A stretch of 46,956 nucleotides of DNA from contig JAOQAF010000020.1 of NCBI GenBank assembly GCA_025963735.1, positions 1 to 46,956 on the forward strand. The letters run 5' to 3'. Positions 1-9,943 of the stretch are shown here, one piece after another (within the stretch, counting starts at the first letter, position 1; each line of letters begins with the position of its first letter). Under the pieces are notes generated by a model. The model made no database searches. It saw nothing but the letters and a program-made list of their open reading frames with translations, and was not told the DNA's origin. The DNA is from Bacteroidota bacterium (GTDB lineage: Bacteria; Bacteroidota; Bacteroidia; B-17B0; Aurantibacillaceae). A program made the position numbers and the translations under genes.

Positions 1-1
1 A

Positions 2-1021
2 GGGGATCAGGTTACCTTTACCTTCCCTATAGAGAACATAGGCGTAAAAAATTTTACTGACAGCCTTGTAGTAACTTATTGGATTGAAGATAACGCCCGC
101 AATAAAACACCACTTCCGCAAAAAATGAAATCAAAACCATTTGTGCCGGGACAATTATTTATTGATACCGTTAAAGTGAATTCATACCAGTTTGTTGGAA
201 ACAACGCCTTATGGATGTATGTAAATCCTATCGGAAACCCGAGGTATCAAAAAGAACAATATCAGTTTAACAACATCGCACGATTTGGATTTAAGGTGAG
301 CAGAGATCTTACAAATCCGTTACTTGACGTAACGTTTGACGGAGTAAGAATTTTAAATGGCGATCTTGTTTCTGCCAAACCCACCATTCTTATTACACTT
401 AAAGACGAAAACAGATTTTTACAGTTAAATGATACGGCAGCTTTCTCCATCTTTTTGGTGAGTCCGAATTCTGCAACACAGCAGCGCATTTATTTCGCGC
501 AAGGTTTACAATTCACCCCGGCCAACCTGCCTAACAACAGTTGTTCCATTACCTACAACCCTACTCTTTTACTTGACGGAAAATATAAACTTATTGTTCA
601 GGCTAAAGACAGAAGTAATAACAGGTCGGGTGCACAGAGTTATGAAATTCAATTTGAAATTAATAATAAACCAACCATCACCAATCTTCTTAATTACCCA
701 AATCCATTCAGCACAAGTACCAGGTTTGTTTTTACGTTAACAGGAAGTGAAGTGCCGGAAGTGTTCACTATTCAAATAATGACCGTTACCGGAAAGCTTG
801 TAAGGGAAATAACACGTGCTGAGCTTGGTCATTTGCATATTGGAAGAAACATTACCGATTATACCTGGGACGGCCGTGATGATTACGGAGACAAACTTGG
901 CAATGGTGTTTATTTATACAAAGTGCTTACAAAATTAAATGGTGAAAATATTGAAAAAGCCGGAACCAGTGCCGATAAATTCTTTGTAAAAGAATTCGGT
1001 AAAATGGTAATTATGCGATAA
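2..1021 (+). CDS. C-terminal part of a large PorU2-like T9SS protein (5'-truncated by the window edge)
   Basis: The frame is open from base 2, so the first ATG at 125 is internal and the gene starts outside the window. The visible 339 residues contain Ig-like beta-rich sequence with a 'FDGVRILNGDLVSAKP' stretch. A FlgD-like module follows, with 'NYPNPF', 'YTWDGRDDYGDKLGNGVYLY', and the end 'FGKMVIMR'. From memory this tail matches the very large C25-peptidase-like proteins annotated as T9SS sortase PorU2, which would act at the outer membrane in processing or anchoring secreted cargo. The catalytic C25 domain is not in the window, so the assignment rests only on the tail. The FlgD-like module is not a T9SS sorting signal itself. 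It could be another large secreted protein with a FlgD-like end. Confidence 0.6.
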   Translation, partial: GDQVTFTFPIENIGVKNFTDSLVVTYWIEDNARNKTPLPQKMKSKPFVPGQLFIDTVKVNSYQFVGNNALWMYVNPIGNPRYQKEQYQFNNIARFGFKVSRDLTNPLLDVTFDGVRILNGDLVSAKPTILITLKDENRFLQLNDTAAFSIFLVSPNSATQQRIYFAQGLQFTPANLPNNSCSITYNPTLLLDGKYKLIVQAKDRSNNRSGAQSYEIQFEINNKPTITNLLNYPNPFSTSTRFVFTLTGSEVPEVFTIQIMTVTGKLVREITRAELGHLHIGRNITDYTWDGRDDYGDKLGNGVYLYKVLTKLNGENIEKAGTSADKFFVKEFGKMVIMR

Positions 1022-1080
1022 GTCAACTCCCTCGGTTAGCGTATCTTTAAAATTTTATATATTTATATTCCGTATATATT

Positions 1081-2190
1081 ATGAACGAAGCCTTTCAATC
1101 CGCCGCTGAAACAGCGCTTACCATTAAATGTAAAAATTGCGGTGCAGCATTAAAATTTGCACCCGGCGCGCAAAGTTTAAACTTTGAGTATTGCAATACA
1201 AAAAACGAAATTGTTGTGGAGCAAACTCTTATTGTTGAAAATGATTTTAATTCTTTTCTCGATCAATATTCACAGGCTGCTGAACAACAAACCATCTCCA
1301 CCGTAAAGTGCGACGGATGTGGGGCATCAACAACCCTGGCGCTAAATGTTACTTCCGCCACTTGTCCTTATTGCGATACGCCTCAGGTAATTAAAAACGC
1401 ATCAACAAGCACCATTATAAAGCCTTCATATCTCTTACCCTTTAAAATAGAAAGATCAGAAGCAAAAAATCAATTCGTTAAATGGGTTGGTGGTTTGTGG
1501 TTTGCACCCGACAAATTAAAAGAGTACGCCAAACAGAGTGCCGAAAAACTAAGAGGCGTTTATATGCCATACTGGACCTTTGATTCATCTGCCAATACTA
1601 CCTACTCCGGTTTACGTGGCGATTATTATTACGAAACAGAAACCTACAGGGATTCAAACGGCAATACTCAAACCCGTCAGGTTCAACGCACCGCATGGTA
1701 TCCAGCCAATGGCACAGTTGATAACACGTTTGATGATATTTTAGTATGCGCCTCCTCATCTCTCCCTCAAAAGCTGGTAACGGAACTTGAACCCTGGGAT
1801 CTTCCTCAGTTAATTTCTTATAATGATCATTTTTTGGCAGGATTTATTTCAGAAAGTTACCAAACCCCGTTAAAAGAAGGATTTGAAATTGCCAAAGACC
1901 GGATGAAAGAAGTAATTGAACGAAGCGTACTTACGGATATTGGTGGCGATGTTCAGCAGATACAATCTTTAAGTACAGATTACAACACTATTAAATTTAA
2001 ACATATTCTATTGCCTTTGTGGATAAGCGCCTATCGTTTTAATAATAAAGTATACCGTTTTACCGTTAACGCACGAACGGGCGAAGTGCAGGGAGAAAGA
2101 CCTTACAGCGCCATGAAAATATTTTTATTCGTTATGGCAATAGTTGTCGCTATTGGGGCTGGTTTAATAATTTATTCCAATAATAATTAA
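1081..2190 (+). CDS. Zinc-ribbon protein with C-terminal membrane segment
   Basis: The 369-residue protein starts with two zinc-ribbon-like modules. The first has 'CKNCG' near residue 17 and a degenerate partner 'YCNTKN'. The second is complete, with 'CDGCG' near residue 78 and 'CPYCDTP' near 97. A central part of about 230 residues carries aromatic-rich 'YMPYWTFDS' and 'TAWYP' patches. A single hydrophobic segment lies at about 345-366 ('FLFVMAIVVAIGAGLIIYS'), followed by a short tail. Such proteins are often labelled replication factor Y-like or TFIIB-type zinc ribbon proteins, but there is no helicase domain, so that label is misleading. Function is unknown. The soluble part probably faces the cytoplasm, anchored by the tail. 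It is monocistronic, with an AT-rich 60-bp leader. Confidence 0.75.
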   Translation: MNEAFQSAAETALTIKCKNCGAALKFAPGAQSLNFEYCNTKNEIVVEQTLIVENDFNSFLDQYSQAAEQQTISTVKCDGCGASTTLALNVTSATCPYCDTPQVIKNASTSTIIKPSYLLPFKIERSEAKNQFVKWVGGLWFAPDKLKEYAKQSAEKLRGVYMPYWTFDSSANTTYSGLRGDYYYETETYRDSNGNTQTRQVQRTAWYPANGTVDNTFDDILVCASSSLPQKLVTELEPWDLPQLISYNDHFLAGFISESYQTPLKEGFEIAKDRMKEVIERSVLTDIGGDVQQIQSLSTDYNTIKFKHILLPLWISAYRFNNKVYRFTVNARTGEVQGERPYSAMKIFLFVMAIVVAIGAGLIIYSNNN

Positions 2191-2317
2191 AACACCGTTA
2201 AATTTTTAAGAGTTTAATAAGTCTTAAAGATTTAATTACATTGCGGTTTTTAAATACCTTGAACCAAACGAAATTTGGGTTCATCACCAAAAGCACCGAT
2301 TGTAAGCTGTTTAATTA

Positions 2318-2911
2318 TTATTTACCTGTTATACTATAACCAATCGGTTTATAAGAAAAATTATTTGACATACCTGCCGAACATGCTGTCATACCAACAA
2401 TCAGGTCCATTTTGGCTTCAAGTAAAACAAAATCTCCGGGTTTACTTTTTGGAGGTAAAACCGAAACCTTGCCAGTAGCACCATCAACGTCAACGTTCAT
2501 GAAAATGTTAAAGCAAATAGGAATGTTATCTCTTGATATCCCATACTCCGAGAGTGCCTTTGTGAGATTTCCCTCGCAACCGCAATGTGGATCAGTATCA
2601 CCGTAAATGATACGAAACATTTCAGCGCTGCAAGGCGTTAACAAAAAGTCGTGTTTACCAACAGTATCTTCAATCATTTCAAACATCACCTTACTTCTGT
2701 TAGAATAAAAGGAATGGCCTTTTGTTAAAAATATCGTTTCTGCATAATCAATTGTTCTGCCGGAAGAAAGATATTCTGCCTTATCGTTTAAATTAAAACA
2801 GGTAAGATCAGAAACCTGTTCGCCTTCAATGTCAATTACCTTCAATCGTGTGCCTTGCTTCCAAATAAAAGAAACGCCGCTACGGGGTTGGATTATTTGT
2901 ATCTGTTCCAT
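2318..2911 (-). CDS. DUF1989 / urea carboxylase-associated family protein
   Basis: The 197-residue protein has the look of the DUF1989 family: N-terminal 'GVSFIWKQGTRLKVIDIEGEQVSD', a 'SSGRTIDYAETIF' segment, and a Cys/His cluster 'DPHCGCEGN' likely to bind metal. Two DUF1989 paralogues act together as carboxyguanidine deiminase (CgdAB) in guanidine degradation, so a guanidino or amidino substrate is plausible. Here only one copy is present and no urea or guanidine carboxylase is nearby, so the reaction is inferred, not shown. The start codon lies inside the end of the upstream GntA-like gene (32-nt overlap), which suggests translational coupling. It is the last gene of a three-gene minus-strand unit. 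Confidence 0.75.
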   Translation of the reverse strand: MEQIQIIQPRSGVSFIWKQGTRLKVIDIEGEQVSDLTCFNLNDKAEYLSSGRTIDYAETIFLTKGHSFYSNRSKVMFEMIEDTVGKHDFLLTPCSAEMFRIIYGDTDPHCGCEGNLTKALSEYGISRDNIPICFNIFMNVDVDGATGKVSVLPPKSKPGDFVLLEAKMDLIVGMTACSAGMSNNFSYKPIGYSITGK

Positions 2912-3563
2912 GATTTATTTTTAAGGGGCATCGCCATTCTGTATCGTATTTGCGTCCACTGTATTGATAAACTTCCGATGATTTACCAAAATCCTCAAGC
3001 ATTGGATTAACTGAACCTGAATAAACCACATCCCGTTCTCTGATTACTTTTTTCATGTGCTCATATTGTTCCGACTCTCTTAATTTTTCAAATTGAGCAT
3101 GCGGATTAAAAACCAAAGCCGGATACTTAAACTGCCTGGCCAGCCTGCTACTGGTAGGGTGCAAACCAACAATAAAAAAAGCTTCTTCGCCAAGACTAAA
3201 ACTAAAATGCGAAGATCGCGGATTGCTGCTTACACGCTTATCAAAACAATGGCTTTTGGCATCTAAATCGGCAAGAGCCTGTAGTCTTTGCCACATCAAT
3301 CCCTCAAACATCTCTTCACCTATTATTTCCGGACCCTTAAAAATTACAGCGGCGCTATGAAAAAGTCTTTCAGACTTACGGTACTCCAAAACAAAATCAT
3401 GAAGAAATTTTAAAATGTCTTCGTCATCTTTGGGGCAGGCCATGTGATCTGCTACCAAACATTTTAACTGCCCTTTTGTTATTGCAGTTTTGGCGCCAAT
3501 ACAAGGAAATTCAATATTATTTATGAATGACATGTATTCTTCTATGAATAAATTTTGTTCCAC
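2880..3563 (-). CDS. GntA-like (YqcI/YcgG family) haem-dependent N-hydroxylase
   Basis: The 227-residue protein has features of the YqcI/YcgG family: 'EFPCIGAKTA' near residue 18, 'FHSAAVIFKGP', 'LWQRLQALADLD'-type helix (here 'LMWQRLQALADLD'), 'SFSLGEEAFFIVGLHPTSSR', and 'LVFNPHAQFEKLR'. Characterised members include GntA of guanitoxin biosynthesis and arginine N-hydroxylases, which hydroxylate guanidine nitrogens with haem and oxygen. The 'GLHPTSSR' His is a candidate haem ligand, by inference. The gene follows the ATP-grasp gene by 15 nt and overlaps the DUF1989 gene by 32 nt. Full length for the family. The substrate in this organism is unknown; no other guanitoxin genes are seen nearby. 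Confidence 0.75.
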   Translation of the reverse strand: MEQNLFIEEYMSFINNIEFPCIGAKTAITKGQLKCLVADHMACPKDDEDILKFLHDFVLEYRKSERLFHSAAVIFKGPEIIGEEMFEGLMWQRLQALADLDAKSHCFDKRVSSNPRSSHFSFSLGEEAFFIVGLHPTSSRLARQFKYPALVFNPHAQFEKLRESEQYEHMKKVIRERDVVYSGSVNPMLEDFGKSSEVYQYSGRKYDTEWRCPLKINHGTDTNNPTP

Positions 3564-3578
3564 TATATTTATTTTTAG

Positions 3579-4631
3579 TTATACAGGATATGCCGCATCC
3601 AGCTTTTTTAAACGTTGAACATGTTTATTAGCCTCTCTGAAAAAATGCCAGCCTTGTTTTAAACCCCAGTAAGGAACTCCTTTATGATTACTTGCTTTCG
3701 AAATTTTATACAACATATTCCAATGATGTAATAGAATTGAACATGCTTGAAGAAGTGTGTTGCCATTACCATATACATGATGCGGCTCTCCTCCGCTTCC
3801 ATTGTATTCTAAAATTGTAAAATTTTTCCCGTGTTTTAAATCTTCAACCGATGTGCATTTAATATCGTAACGGCCATAATAAAAATCCTTTGAGTAATTG
3901 CTTAACTGGTCAAATACCTGCAAAAGCTGTTCATCCTTTTCACTTTCCATACTAACAAGTTTGCCACCCCTGCTTAAATTCAGGGCGTGCGATAACTTAA
4001 ATGGCTTACCTTTTTCCAAAATTTCATTAAGTTTATCTTTATGCTTCAATTTCATTTCTTCAAGACGTAACCTTGCACGTGGAGACATTTCAATAAGTTG
4101 TAATACTGTTGATTTTCCATCGCCAATAACCTGAAGAGATTCTTTTTTTATAAAGCCAGTAATGACACCTTTTTTTTCGCCGGGAAATCTGTAATAAAAG
4201 GCACTTACTTCGAGAGGGTAATCAATAAACTCCTGTATAATATAATTAACGGGCATTGTTTCATGGTAGCGTTTAAGATCCGCAACATTCTCTATTTTGC
4301 GAAACATAAAACCCATTCTTCCAGTTTCAGGTTTAACAGCAGCCGGGTATTTAAAACCCTTAAGAAGGAAAAGATTTTCCACTTCGTTAAAAGGCGAATT
4401 ATTTTTAATAAATAAACTTTTAGGATAACTACCCGGGGGTAAATGTAAATACATATCTTTTTTGCTTACCCCATCAAATCCTCCAAAAACAAGCGCAGGA
4501 TTAGATGGCGTAAAAAACCATAGCGACCTTGATTTGATGCAATACCATACCCATGCAGGAATTATGGGAACATACTTTAAGCGCCAGTCCCATGCTTCCC
4601 AATGAGTAATAGTATACAGCATGTTTTTCAT
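3579..4631 (-). CDS. ATP-grasp fold ligase-like protein
   Basis: The 350-residue protein has the layout of an ATP-grasp enzyme related to carboxylate-amine ligases and D-Ala-D-Ala ligases. It shows 'YPAAVKPETGRMGFMFRKI' (nucleotide-binding lysine and glycine-rich loop) near residues 95-113, 'YIIQEFIDYPLEVSAFYYR' (hinge and acidic residues) near 130-148, and 'GRYDIKC' followed by 'FTILEYNGSGGEPHHVY' (metal-binding Glu/Asn) near 255-285. The N-terminus 'THWEAWDW' and the end 'LLHHWNMLYKIS' are typical of a Bacteroidota-specific subgroup. These enzymes join a carboxylate to an amine through an acyl phosphate. It is first in a unit with a GntA-like hydroxylase and a DUF1989 protein, which makes a small-molecule tailoring role plausible. 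A second ATG three codons in is also possible. Confidence 0.7.
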   Translation of the reverse strand: MKNMLYTITHWEAWDWRLKYVPIIPAWVWYCIKSRSLWFFTPSNPALVFGGFDGVSKKDMYLHLPPGSYPKSLFIKNNSPFNEVENLFLLKGFKYPAAVKPETGRMGFMFRKIENVADLKRYHETMPVNYIIQEFIDYPLEVSAFYYRFPGEKKGVITGFIKKESLQVIGDGKSTVLQLIEMSPRARLRLEEMKLKHKDKLNEILEKGKPFKLSHALNLSRGGKLVSMESEKDEQLLQVFDQLSNYSKDFYYGRYDIKCTSVEDLKHGKNFTILEYNGSGGEPHHVYGNGNTLLQACSILLHHWNMLYKISKASNHKGVPYWGLKQGWHFFREANKHVQRLKKLDAAYPV

Positions 4632-4792
4632 GGGTTTTAAGTAATCGATGATGTTAGATAGTGAGTCCCTAAAATTACAACGACCTTAAACTCACCCTGT
4701 TTTTATTCGTTGAATGAGGTATATGCATAGCTAAAAAAACATCCCAACCGGCTATCCTCTTTTTTTTTGTGAAGAAAAAATATGGATCAAAT

Positions 4793-4820
4793 AAAAAAGC
4801 CTTCCGGAATCCGGAAGGCT
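4793..4820 (-). terminator. Rho-independent terminator downstream of groEL
   Basis: A perfect 10-bp stem (AGCCTTCCGG / CCGGAAGGCT, 3-nt loop) at 4798-4820 is followed on the minus strand by six T residues. It would end minus-strand transcripts coming from groEL, about 250 nt past the groEL stop codon, after the tandem repeats. Confidence 0.75.
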
Positions 4821-4890
4821 AAATTATTTAGAATTTAAAACAGAAACTTTTGTCTCGATAAACGATGGTGCAATAGATTCACCACCATAC

Positions 4891-5065
4891 TCTAACCTTT
4901 CACAAAGTGAAAGCTAAGAGCCTCAAAACAAATCCTTCGACAAACTCAGGATAAGCGATCTCTAACCTTTCACAAACGTGAAATCTAAGAGCCTCAGAAC
5001 AAATCCTTCGACAAGCTCAGGATAAGCGATCTCTAACCTTTCACAAAAGTGAAAGCTAAGAGCCT
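4891..5065. repeat. 70/71-bp tandem repeat, two full copies plus a partial third
   Basis: Units start at 4891, 4961 and 5032, each with TCTAACCTTTCACAAA. Each unit begins with a small hairpin (CTTTCAC, 3-4 nt loop, GTGAAAG; the middle copy has one changed base). The two full copies continue with TCCTTCGACAAxCTCAGGA. The third stops at AGAGCCTG, three bases before the groEL stop codon. The CTTCGACAAGCTCAGG word is one I recall as a frequent intergenic repeat in many bacterial genomes. The block lies in the groEL 3' untranslated region, before the terminator. Confidence 0.85.
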
Positions 5066-5067
5066 GC

Positions 5068-6714
<1,647 letters not shown>

Positions 6715-6770
6715 TTAAAATTAAATGTTCAAAGTTAAAGTGGAGTTCAGTGTTTTTAAAAGCTTGGGTT

Positions 6771-6803
6771 AGTTTGGAGACGCTGAACTTTAAACTCCAA
6801 ACT
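6771..6803. other. Hairpin in the groES-groEL spacer
   Basis: AGTTTGGAG at 6771-6779 pairs with CTCCAAACT at 6795-6803 around a 15-nt loop. It sits between groES and groEL with no T-run, so it is more likely an mRNA processing or stability element than a terminator. Weak evidence. Confidence 0.3.
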
Positions 6804-6813
6804 CAAAACTTTA

Positions 6814-7098
6814 TTAAATGACAGCGTAAATATCGCTTTCCCGCATGATCAAGTATTCTTTACCTTCTACCAGGATTTCAGTTCCCGCGTATTTTCCATA
6901 AAGAATAGTATCACCGGGCTTTACGGTCATTGGCTCTTCGGGCTTACCGTTTCCTACAGCAATTACTTTGCCTTTCATTGGTTTTTCTTTCGCGGTATCA
7001 GGAATAATAATTCCACCGGCGGTTTTTGTTTCGGCGATTGCCGGTTCAACCAACACTCTGTCTGCCAGAGGTTTTATACTAACTTGTTGTTTTGCCAT
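6814..7098 (-). CDS. groES: Co-chaperonin GroES (10 kDa)
   Basis: This is the lid of the GroEL chamber. At 94 residues it has the family length. '[44 protein letters not shown]' covers the first strands, the mobile loop and the second core. '[29 protein letters not shown]' completes the barrel. It is first in the groES-groEL unit, with a Bacteroidota-type promoter just upstream. No CIRCE operator is visible. Confidence 0.98.
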   Translation of the reverse strand: MAKQQVSIKPLADRVLVEPAIAETKTAGGIIIPDTAKEKPMKGKVIAVGNGKPEEPMTVKPGDTILYGKYAGTEILVEGKEYLIMRESDIYAVI

Positions 7099-7126
7099 AT
7101 CTTTATAAAATTTGTTTAAATTTTCG

Positions 7127-7159
7127 CAAAGTTAACGGCATAAACCGTACCAAGGCAAT
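7127..7159 (-). promoter_or_regulatory. Probable groES-groEL promoter
   Basis: On the minus strand, ATTG (7156-7159) lies 21 nt before TAACTTTG (7127-7134), close to the Bacteroidota housekeeping pattern TTTG / about 20 nt / TAnnTTTG. It is about 28 nt upstream of the groES ATG. No TTAGCACTC-type inverted repeat (CIRCE) is present, so HrcA control is not indicated. Confidence 0.6.
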
Positions 7160-7250
7160 ATATTTATCACATTTAGTCAAAAATGCACATAAAACCTTTA
7201 TCGAGCTTAAATTCTGACAGTCAGGAAATGACAAGCTGGCATTAAAAAAT

Positions 7251-8471
7251 TTACTCTTTTATAAATTTTATATAGCGGCATGAGTTTCCGGTTGAAACGA
7301 TGGCGAAATAGATACCTGGCGATAAAGTAGAAACATTAAGTGAACCATTTGCCTGATCATCAACGAATATTTTCATACCAAGTGCGTTAAGAATGTTTAT
7401 TATCTTTCCATTACTGACATTGAGACGGCCCGAAACTGGATTGGGATAAAGGAACACTTCTGATTCTTCTTCAGTAATGGCGGGTATCCCGGTCACAGTA
7501 CTCCCGGTTCGGGCAAGCCATATTGTAATATTCATGAGCAAACGCTGGTGGTTACCCGCAGCATCGGTTATATAACCGTTATATAATACATCTCCCGGGT
7601 CACCGGAGCCATCATCAGTTGGCGAACTGTCGCCAATTGCCGCGAATTTGCCATTCATGTATCTGCCATAAGCACATAAAACACTGGAAGTTCCGGCAGA
7701 AGCGCCTGTTTTAAAAATCACACCTTTAACAGAAGGGTTTTGCGCCGTGTTTAAGCTCATAGAGGTGCCACTGCTCCACATAACCTGTGTAACATTTCCC
7801 ATGGGGCCATGAATGATGGAATCATTTGCTGCGGCCACAACATTACTGCTGGTTTGGGAAAAGTTCAGAAGATCGAAACTTAAACCAAAACAATTAGGTT
7901 GTACGGTGTTTGTGGTCATTAAGTTGTTCCAAATAGTTGGCGAATCGGAACCATCATTGTTTCTATCGCTGATATCATGATCACTAATCATAAAAAGGCT
8001 ACCTCCATTCTTCACAAAATTTATAATGGCGTTTTTTTCACTGGCGGTAAATAAAATATTTGGTTCATCTACAATGTAAACCTTATAGTTACTCAGATCC
8101 TGAGGATTACTTGTTACATCATAGGTTATAGCTACATTGTAAGGAAGGGTTTCAACTATATATCCTTTTTTAGCGCAATCAACTCCCCAATTGGAAAGGG
8201 CGCCTGTCCAAAACGATTCAGGGGTGGAAGCGGTAATCCCGCTTTGTGAAGGTGTTGGAAAACGCTGAGCATTTGAATTTGTTGCACCTGCACCACAGTT
8301 AACACAGGCGTTTGGATTCCAGTTCATGTTATGAAGGTCGGCATCCATTACCCAGTCGGCATTACCGGCTGTTTGCGCTTTTGTGGCATCGAAAAGTATT
8401 TTAACCTGCGCACTATTATTATTGAATTGACAAACTATAATTAATGCCGATAAAAGTAATTTTAATTTCAT
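7251..8471 (-). CDS. Secreted protein with T9SS type A sorting domain
   Basis: The 406-residue protein starts with a signal peptide ('KLKLLLSALIIVCQF', cleavage near 'NSAQ'). The middle has a class I glutamine amidotransferase-like alternation: 'YKVYIVDEPNILFTASEKNAIINFVKNGGSLFMISDHD' resembles ThuA/DUF4350-type folds with an 'HD' turn. 'FAAIGDSSPTDDGSGDPGD' may bind metal. The last ~75 residues, from 'VFLYPNPVSGRLNVSN' to 'YIKFIKE', are a type A T9SS sorting domain, so the protein is exported across the outer membrane and cleaved. The enzymatic role is unknown. The gene is divergent from the CCA enzyme gene. Confidence 0.8.
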   Translation of the reverse strand: MKLKLLLSALIIVCQFNNNSAQVKILFDATKAQTAGNADWVMDADLHNMNWNPNACVNCGAGATNSNAQRFPTPSQSGITASTPESFWTGALSNWGVDCAKKGYIVETLPYNVAITYDVTSNPQDLSNYKVYIVDEPNILFTASEKNAIINFVKNGGSLFMISDHDISDRNNDGSDSPTIWNNLMTTNTVQPNCFGLSFDLLNFSQTSSNVVAAANDSIIHGPMGNVTQVMWSSGTSMSLNTAQNPSVKGVIFKTGASAGTSSVLCAYGRYMNGKFAAIGDSSPTDDGSGDPGDVLYNGYITDAAGNHQRLLMNITIWLARTGSTVTGIPAITEEESEVFLYPNPVSGRLNVSNGKIINILNALGMKIFVDDQANGSLNVSTLSPGIYFAIVSTGNSCRYIKFIKE

Positions 8472-8545
8472 GCCATTAATTTAATAATTAAATAAACACT
8501 TTAATTGGTTTATAGATAAGCGGTAATTATATTAATTTTACGGCG

Positions 8546-9943
8546 ATGTACTCATTTTTAAAGCAGGATATATTTAAACTGATTCAGCAAAGCGCCGACG
8601 AGCTTAATGTAGATGCCTATGCCATTGGTGGATATGTGCGTGACGTTTTTTTAAAAAGAACCAGCAAAGACATTGATGTAGTTACTATTGGCAAAGGTAT
8701 AGACCTTGCAGAAAAAGTACATGGAAAATTAGGTCCGGAGGCTTACCTCACCACCTTTAAAAATTTCGGTACCGCACAGGTTAAATTTAAGGACCTTGAA
8801 ATCGAGTTCGTGGGAGCACGCAGGGAAAGCTACAACCGCGACTCCCGTAAACCGGTAGTGGAAGACGGAAGCCTGCAGGACGACCAGAATCGCAGGGATT
8901 TTACTATTAACGCGCTTGCTATCGGATTATCGAAAAACAATTTCGGTAAACTGCTTGATCCGTTTAATGGATTAAATGATCTAGAAAATAAAACAATTAA
9001 AACTCCGTTAGATCCTGATATTACCTACAGCGATGATCCACTGCGCATGTTACGGGGTATACGGTTTGCTTCGCAACTTGGCTTTACCATAGAAGAAAAT
9101 TCTTTAAGTTCAATTTCAAAAAATAAAGAACGTATTAAGATTGTTTCTATGGAACGTATATCGGATGAATTAAACAAGATCATTCTCTCCCCTGTTCCTT
9201 CGGTGGGCTTTAAACTTTTATTTGACACGGGATTGCTCCATCTTATTTTTCCTGAAATGGTAAAATTGCAGGGCACAGAAACCATTAAAGGACTTTCACA
9301 TAAAGATAATTTTTATCATACCCTTGAAGTACTGGATAACACTGCCAGAAAAACAAACGATCTTTGGCTTCGGTGGGCCGCTATTTTACATGACATTGCC
9401 AAGCCCGCCACCAAACGATTTGAAGAGGGCCATGGATTTACCTTTCACGGGCATGAAGATAAAGGAGCGAGAATGGTCCCAAAAATTTTCACAAACCTAA
9501 AGCTGCCTTTGAATGAAAAAATGAAATACGTTCAAAAGCTTGTACAGTTACATTTGCGCCCCATTGTTTTAGCCAAAACGGAAGTAACAGACAGTGCTGT
9601 TCGCCGTTTACTGTTTGAAGCAGGTGATGATATTGATGATTTGATGATCCTTTGCGAAAGTGATATAACCACTAAAAACCCTAACAAGGTAAAACGTTAC
9701 ATGCATAACTTCGAGATAGTGCGAACAAAACTTGTAGAACTTGAAGAGAAAGACAGGCTGAGAAACTGGCAACCACCAATTGCCGGCGAAGAGATCATGA
9801 AATTATATAATCTTAGTCCGGGAAAAGAAATAGGTATTTTGAAAACCGCGCTTAAAGACGCAATACTGGATGGTGAAGTAGAAAATAATTATGAAAGCGC
9901 AAAAAAATTTCTGGATGCAAAATTTAACGCGATTAAAAAATAA
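8546..9943 (+). CDS. cca: CCA tRNA nucleotidyltransferase with HD domain
   Basis: It adds or repairs the CCA 3' end of tRNA; a poly(A) polymerase role is possible for a close paralogue. In the 465 residues the class II nucleotidyltransferase head shows 'GGYVRD' (28-33) and the catalytic pair 'DID' (42-44). 'RRDFTINALAIG' near 117 and 'DPLRMLRGIRFASQLGF' near 168 select nucleotides and bind tRNA. The C-terminal half has an HD phosphohydrolase domain ('LHDIAKP', then 'FHGHEDKGARM'). The HD domain is common in this group and gives phosphatase or phosphodiesterase activity. The next gene starts at the base after its stop (TAAATG), so they are coupled. Confidence 0.92.
   Translation: MYSFLKQDIFKLIQQSADELNVDAYAIGGYVRDVFLKRTSKDIDVVTIGKGIDLAEKVHGKLGPEAYLTTFKNFGTAQVKFKDLEIEFVGARRESYNRDSRKPVVEDGSLQDDQNRRDFTINALAIGLSKNNFGKLLDPFNGLNDLENKTIKTPLDPDITYSDDPLRMLRGIRFASQLGFTIEENSLSSISKNKERIKIVSMERISDELNKIILSPVPSVGFKLLFDTGLLHLIFPEMVKLQGTETIKGLSHKDNFYHTLEVLDNTARKTNDLWLRWAAILHDIAKPATKRFEEGHGFTFHGHEDKGARMVPKIFTNLKLPLNEKMKYVQKLVQLHLRPIVLAKTEVTDSAVRRLLFEAGDDIDDLMILCESDITTKNPNKVKRYMHNFEIVRTKLVELEEKDRLRNWQPPIAGEEIMKLYNLSPGKEIGILKTALKDAILDGEVENNYESAKKFLDAKFNAIKK

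Larger units (their letters stand above)
4632..5067. other. 436-bp intergenic region between groEL and the ATP-grasp gene
   Basis: This gap holds the groEL-side terminator hairpin (4793-4820) and the 70-bp tandem repeats (4891-5065). The rest (4632-4790) is the upstream region of the ATP-grasp gene. I see no further open frame or RNA gene in it, and no clear promoter match that I would defend. Confidence 0.6.

Noticed and set aside
125..1021. ATG at 125 as a start for the first gene
   Set aside because: The frame is open from base 2 and the upstream residues continue the same domain, so 125 is internal.
7099..7200. CIRCE operator upstream of groES
   Set aside because: No TTAGCACTC / GAGTGCTAA inverted repeat is present.
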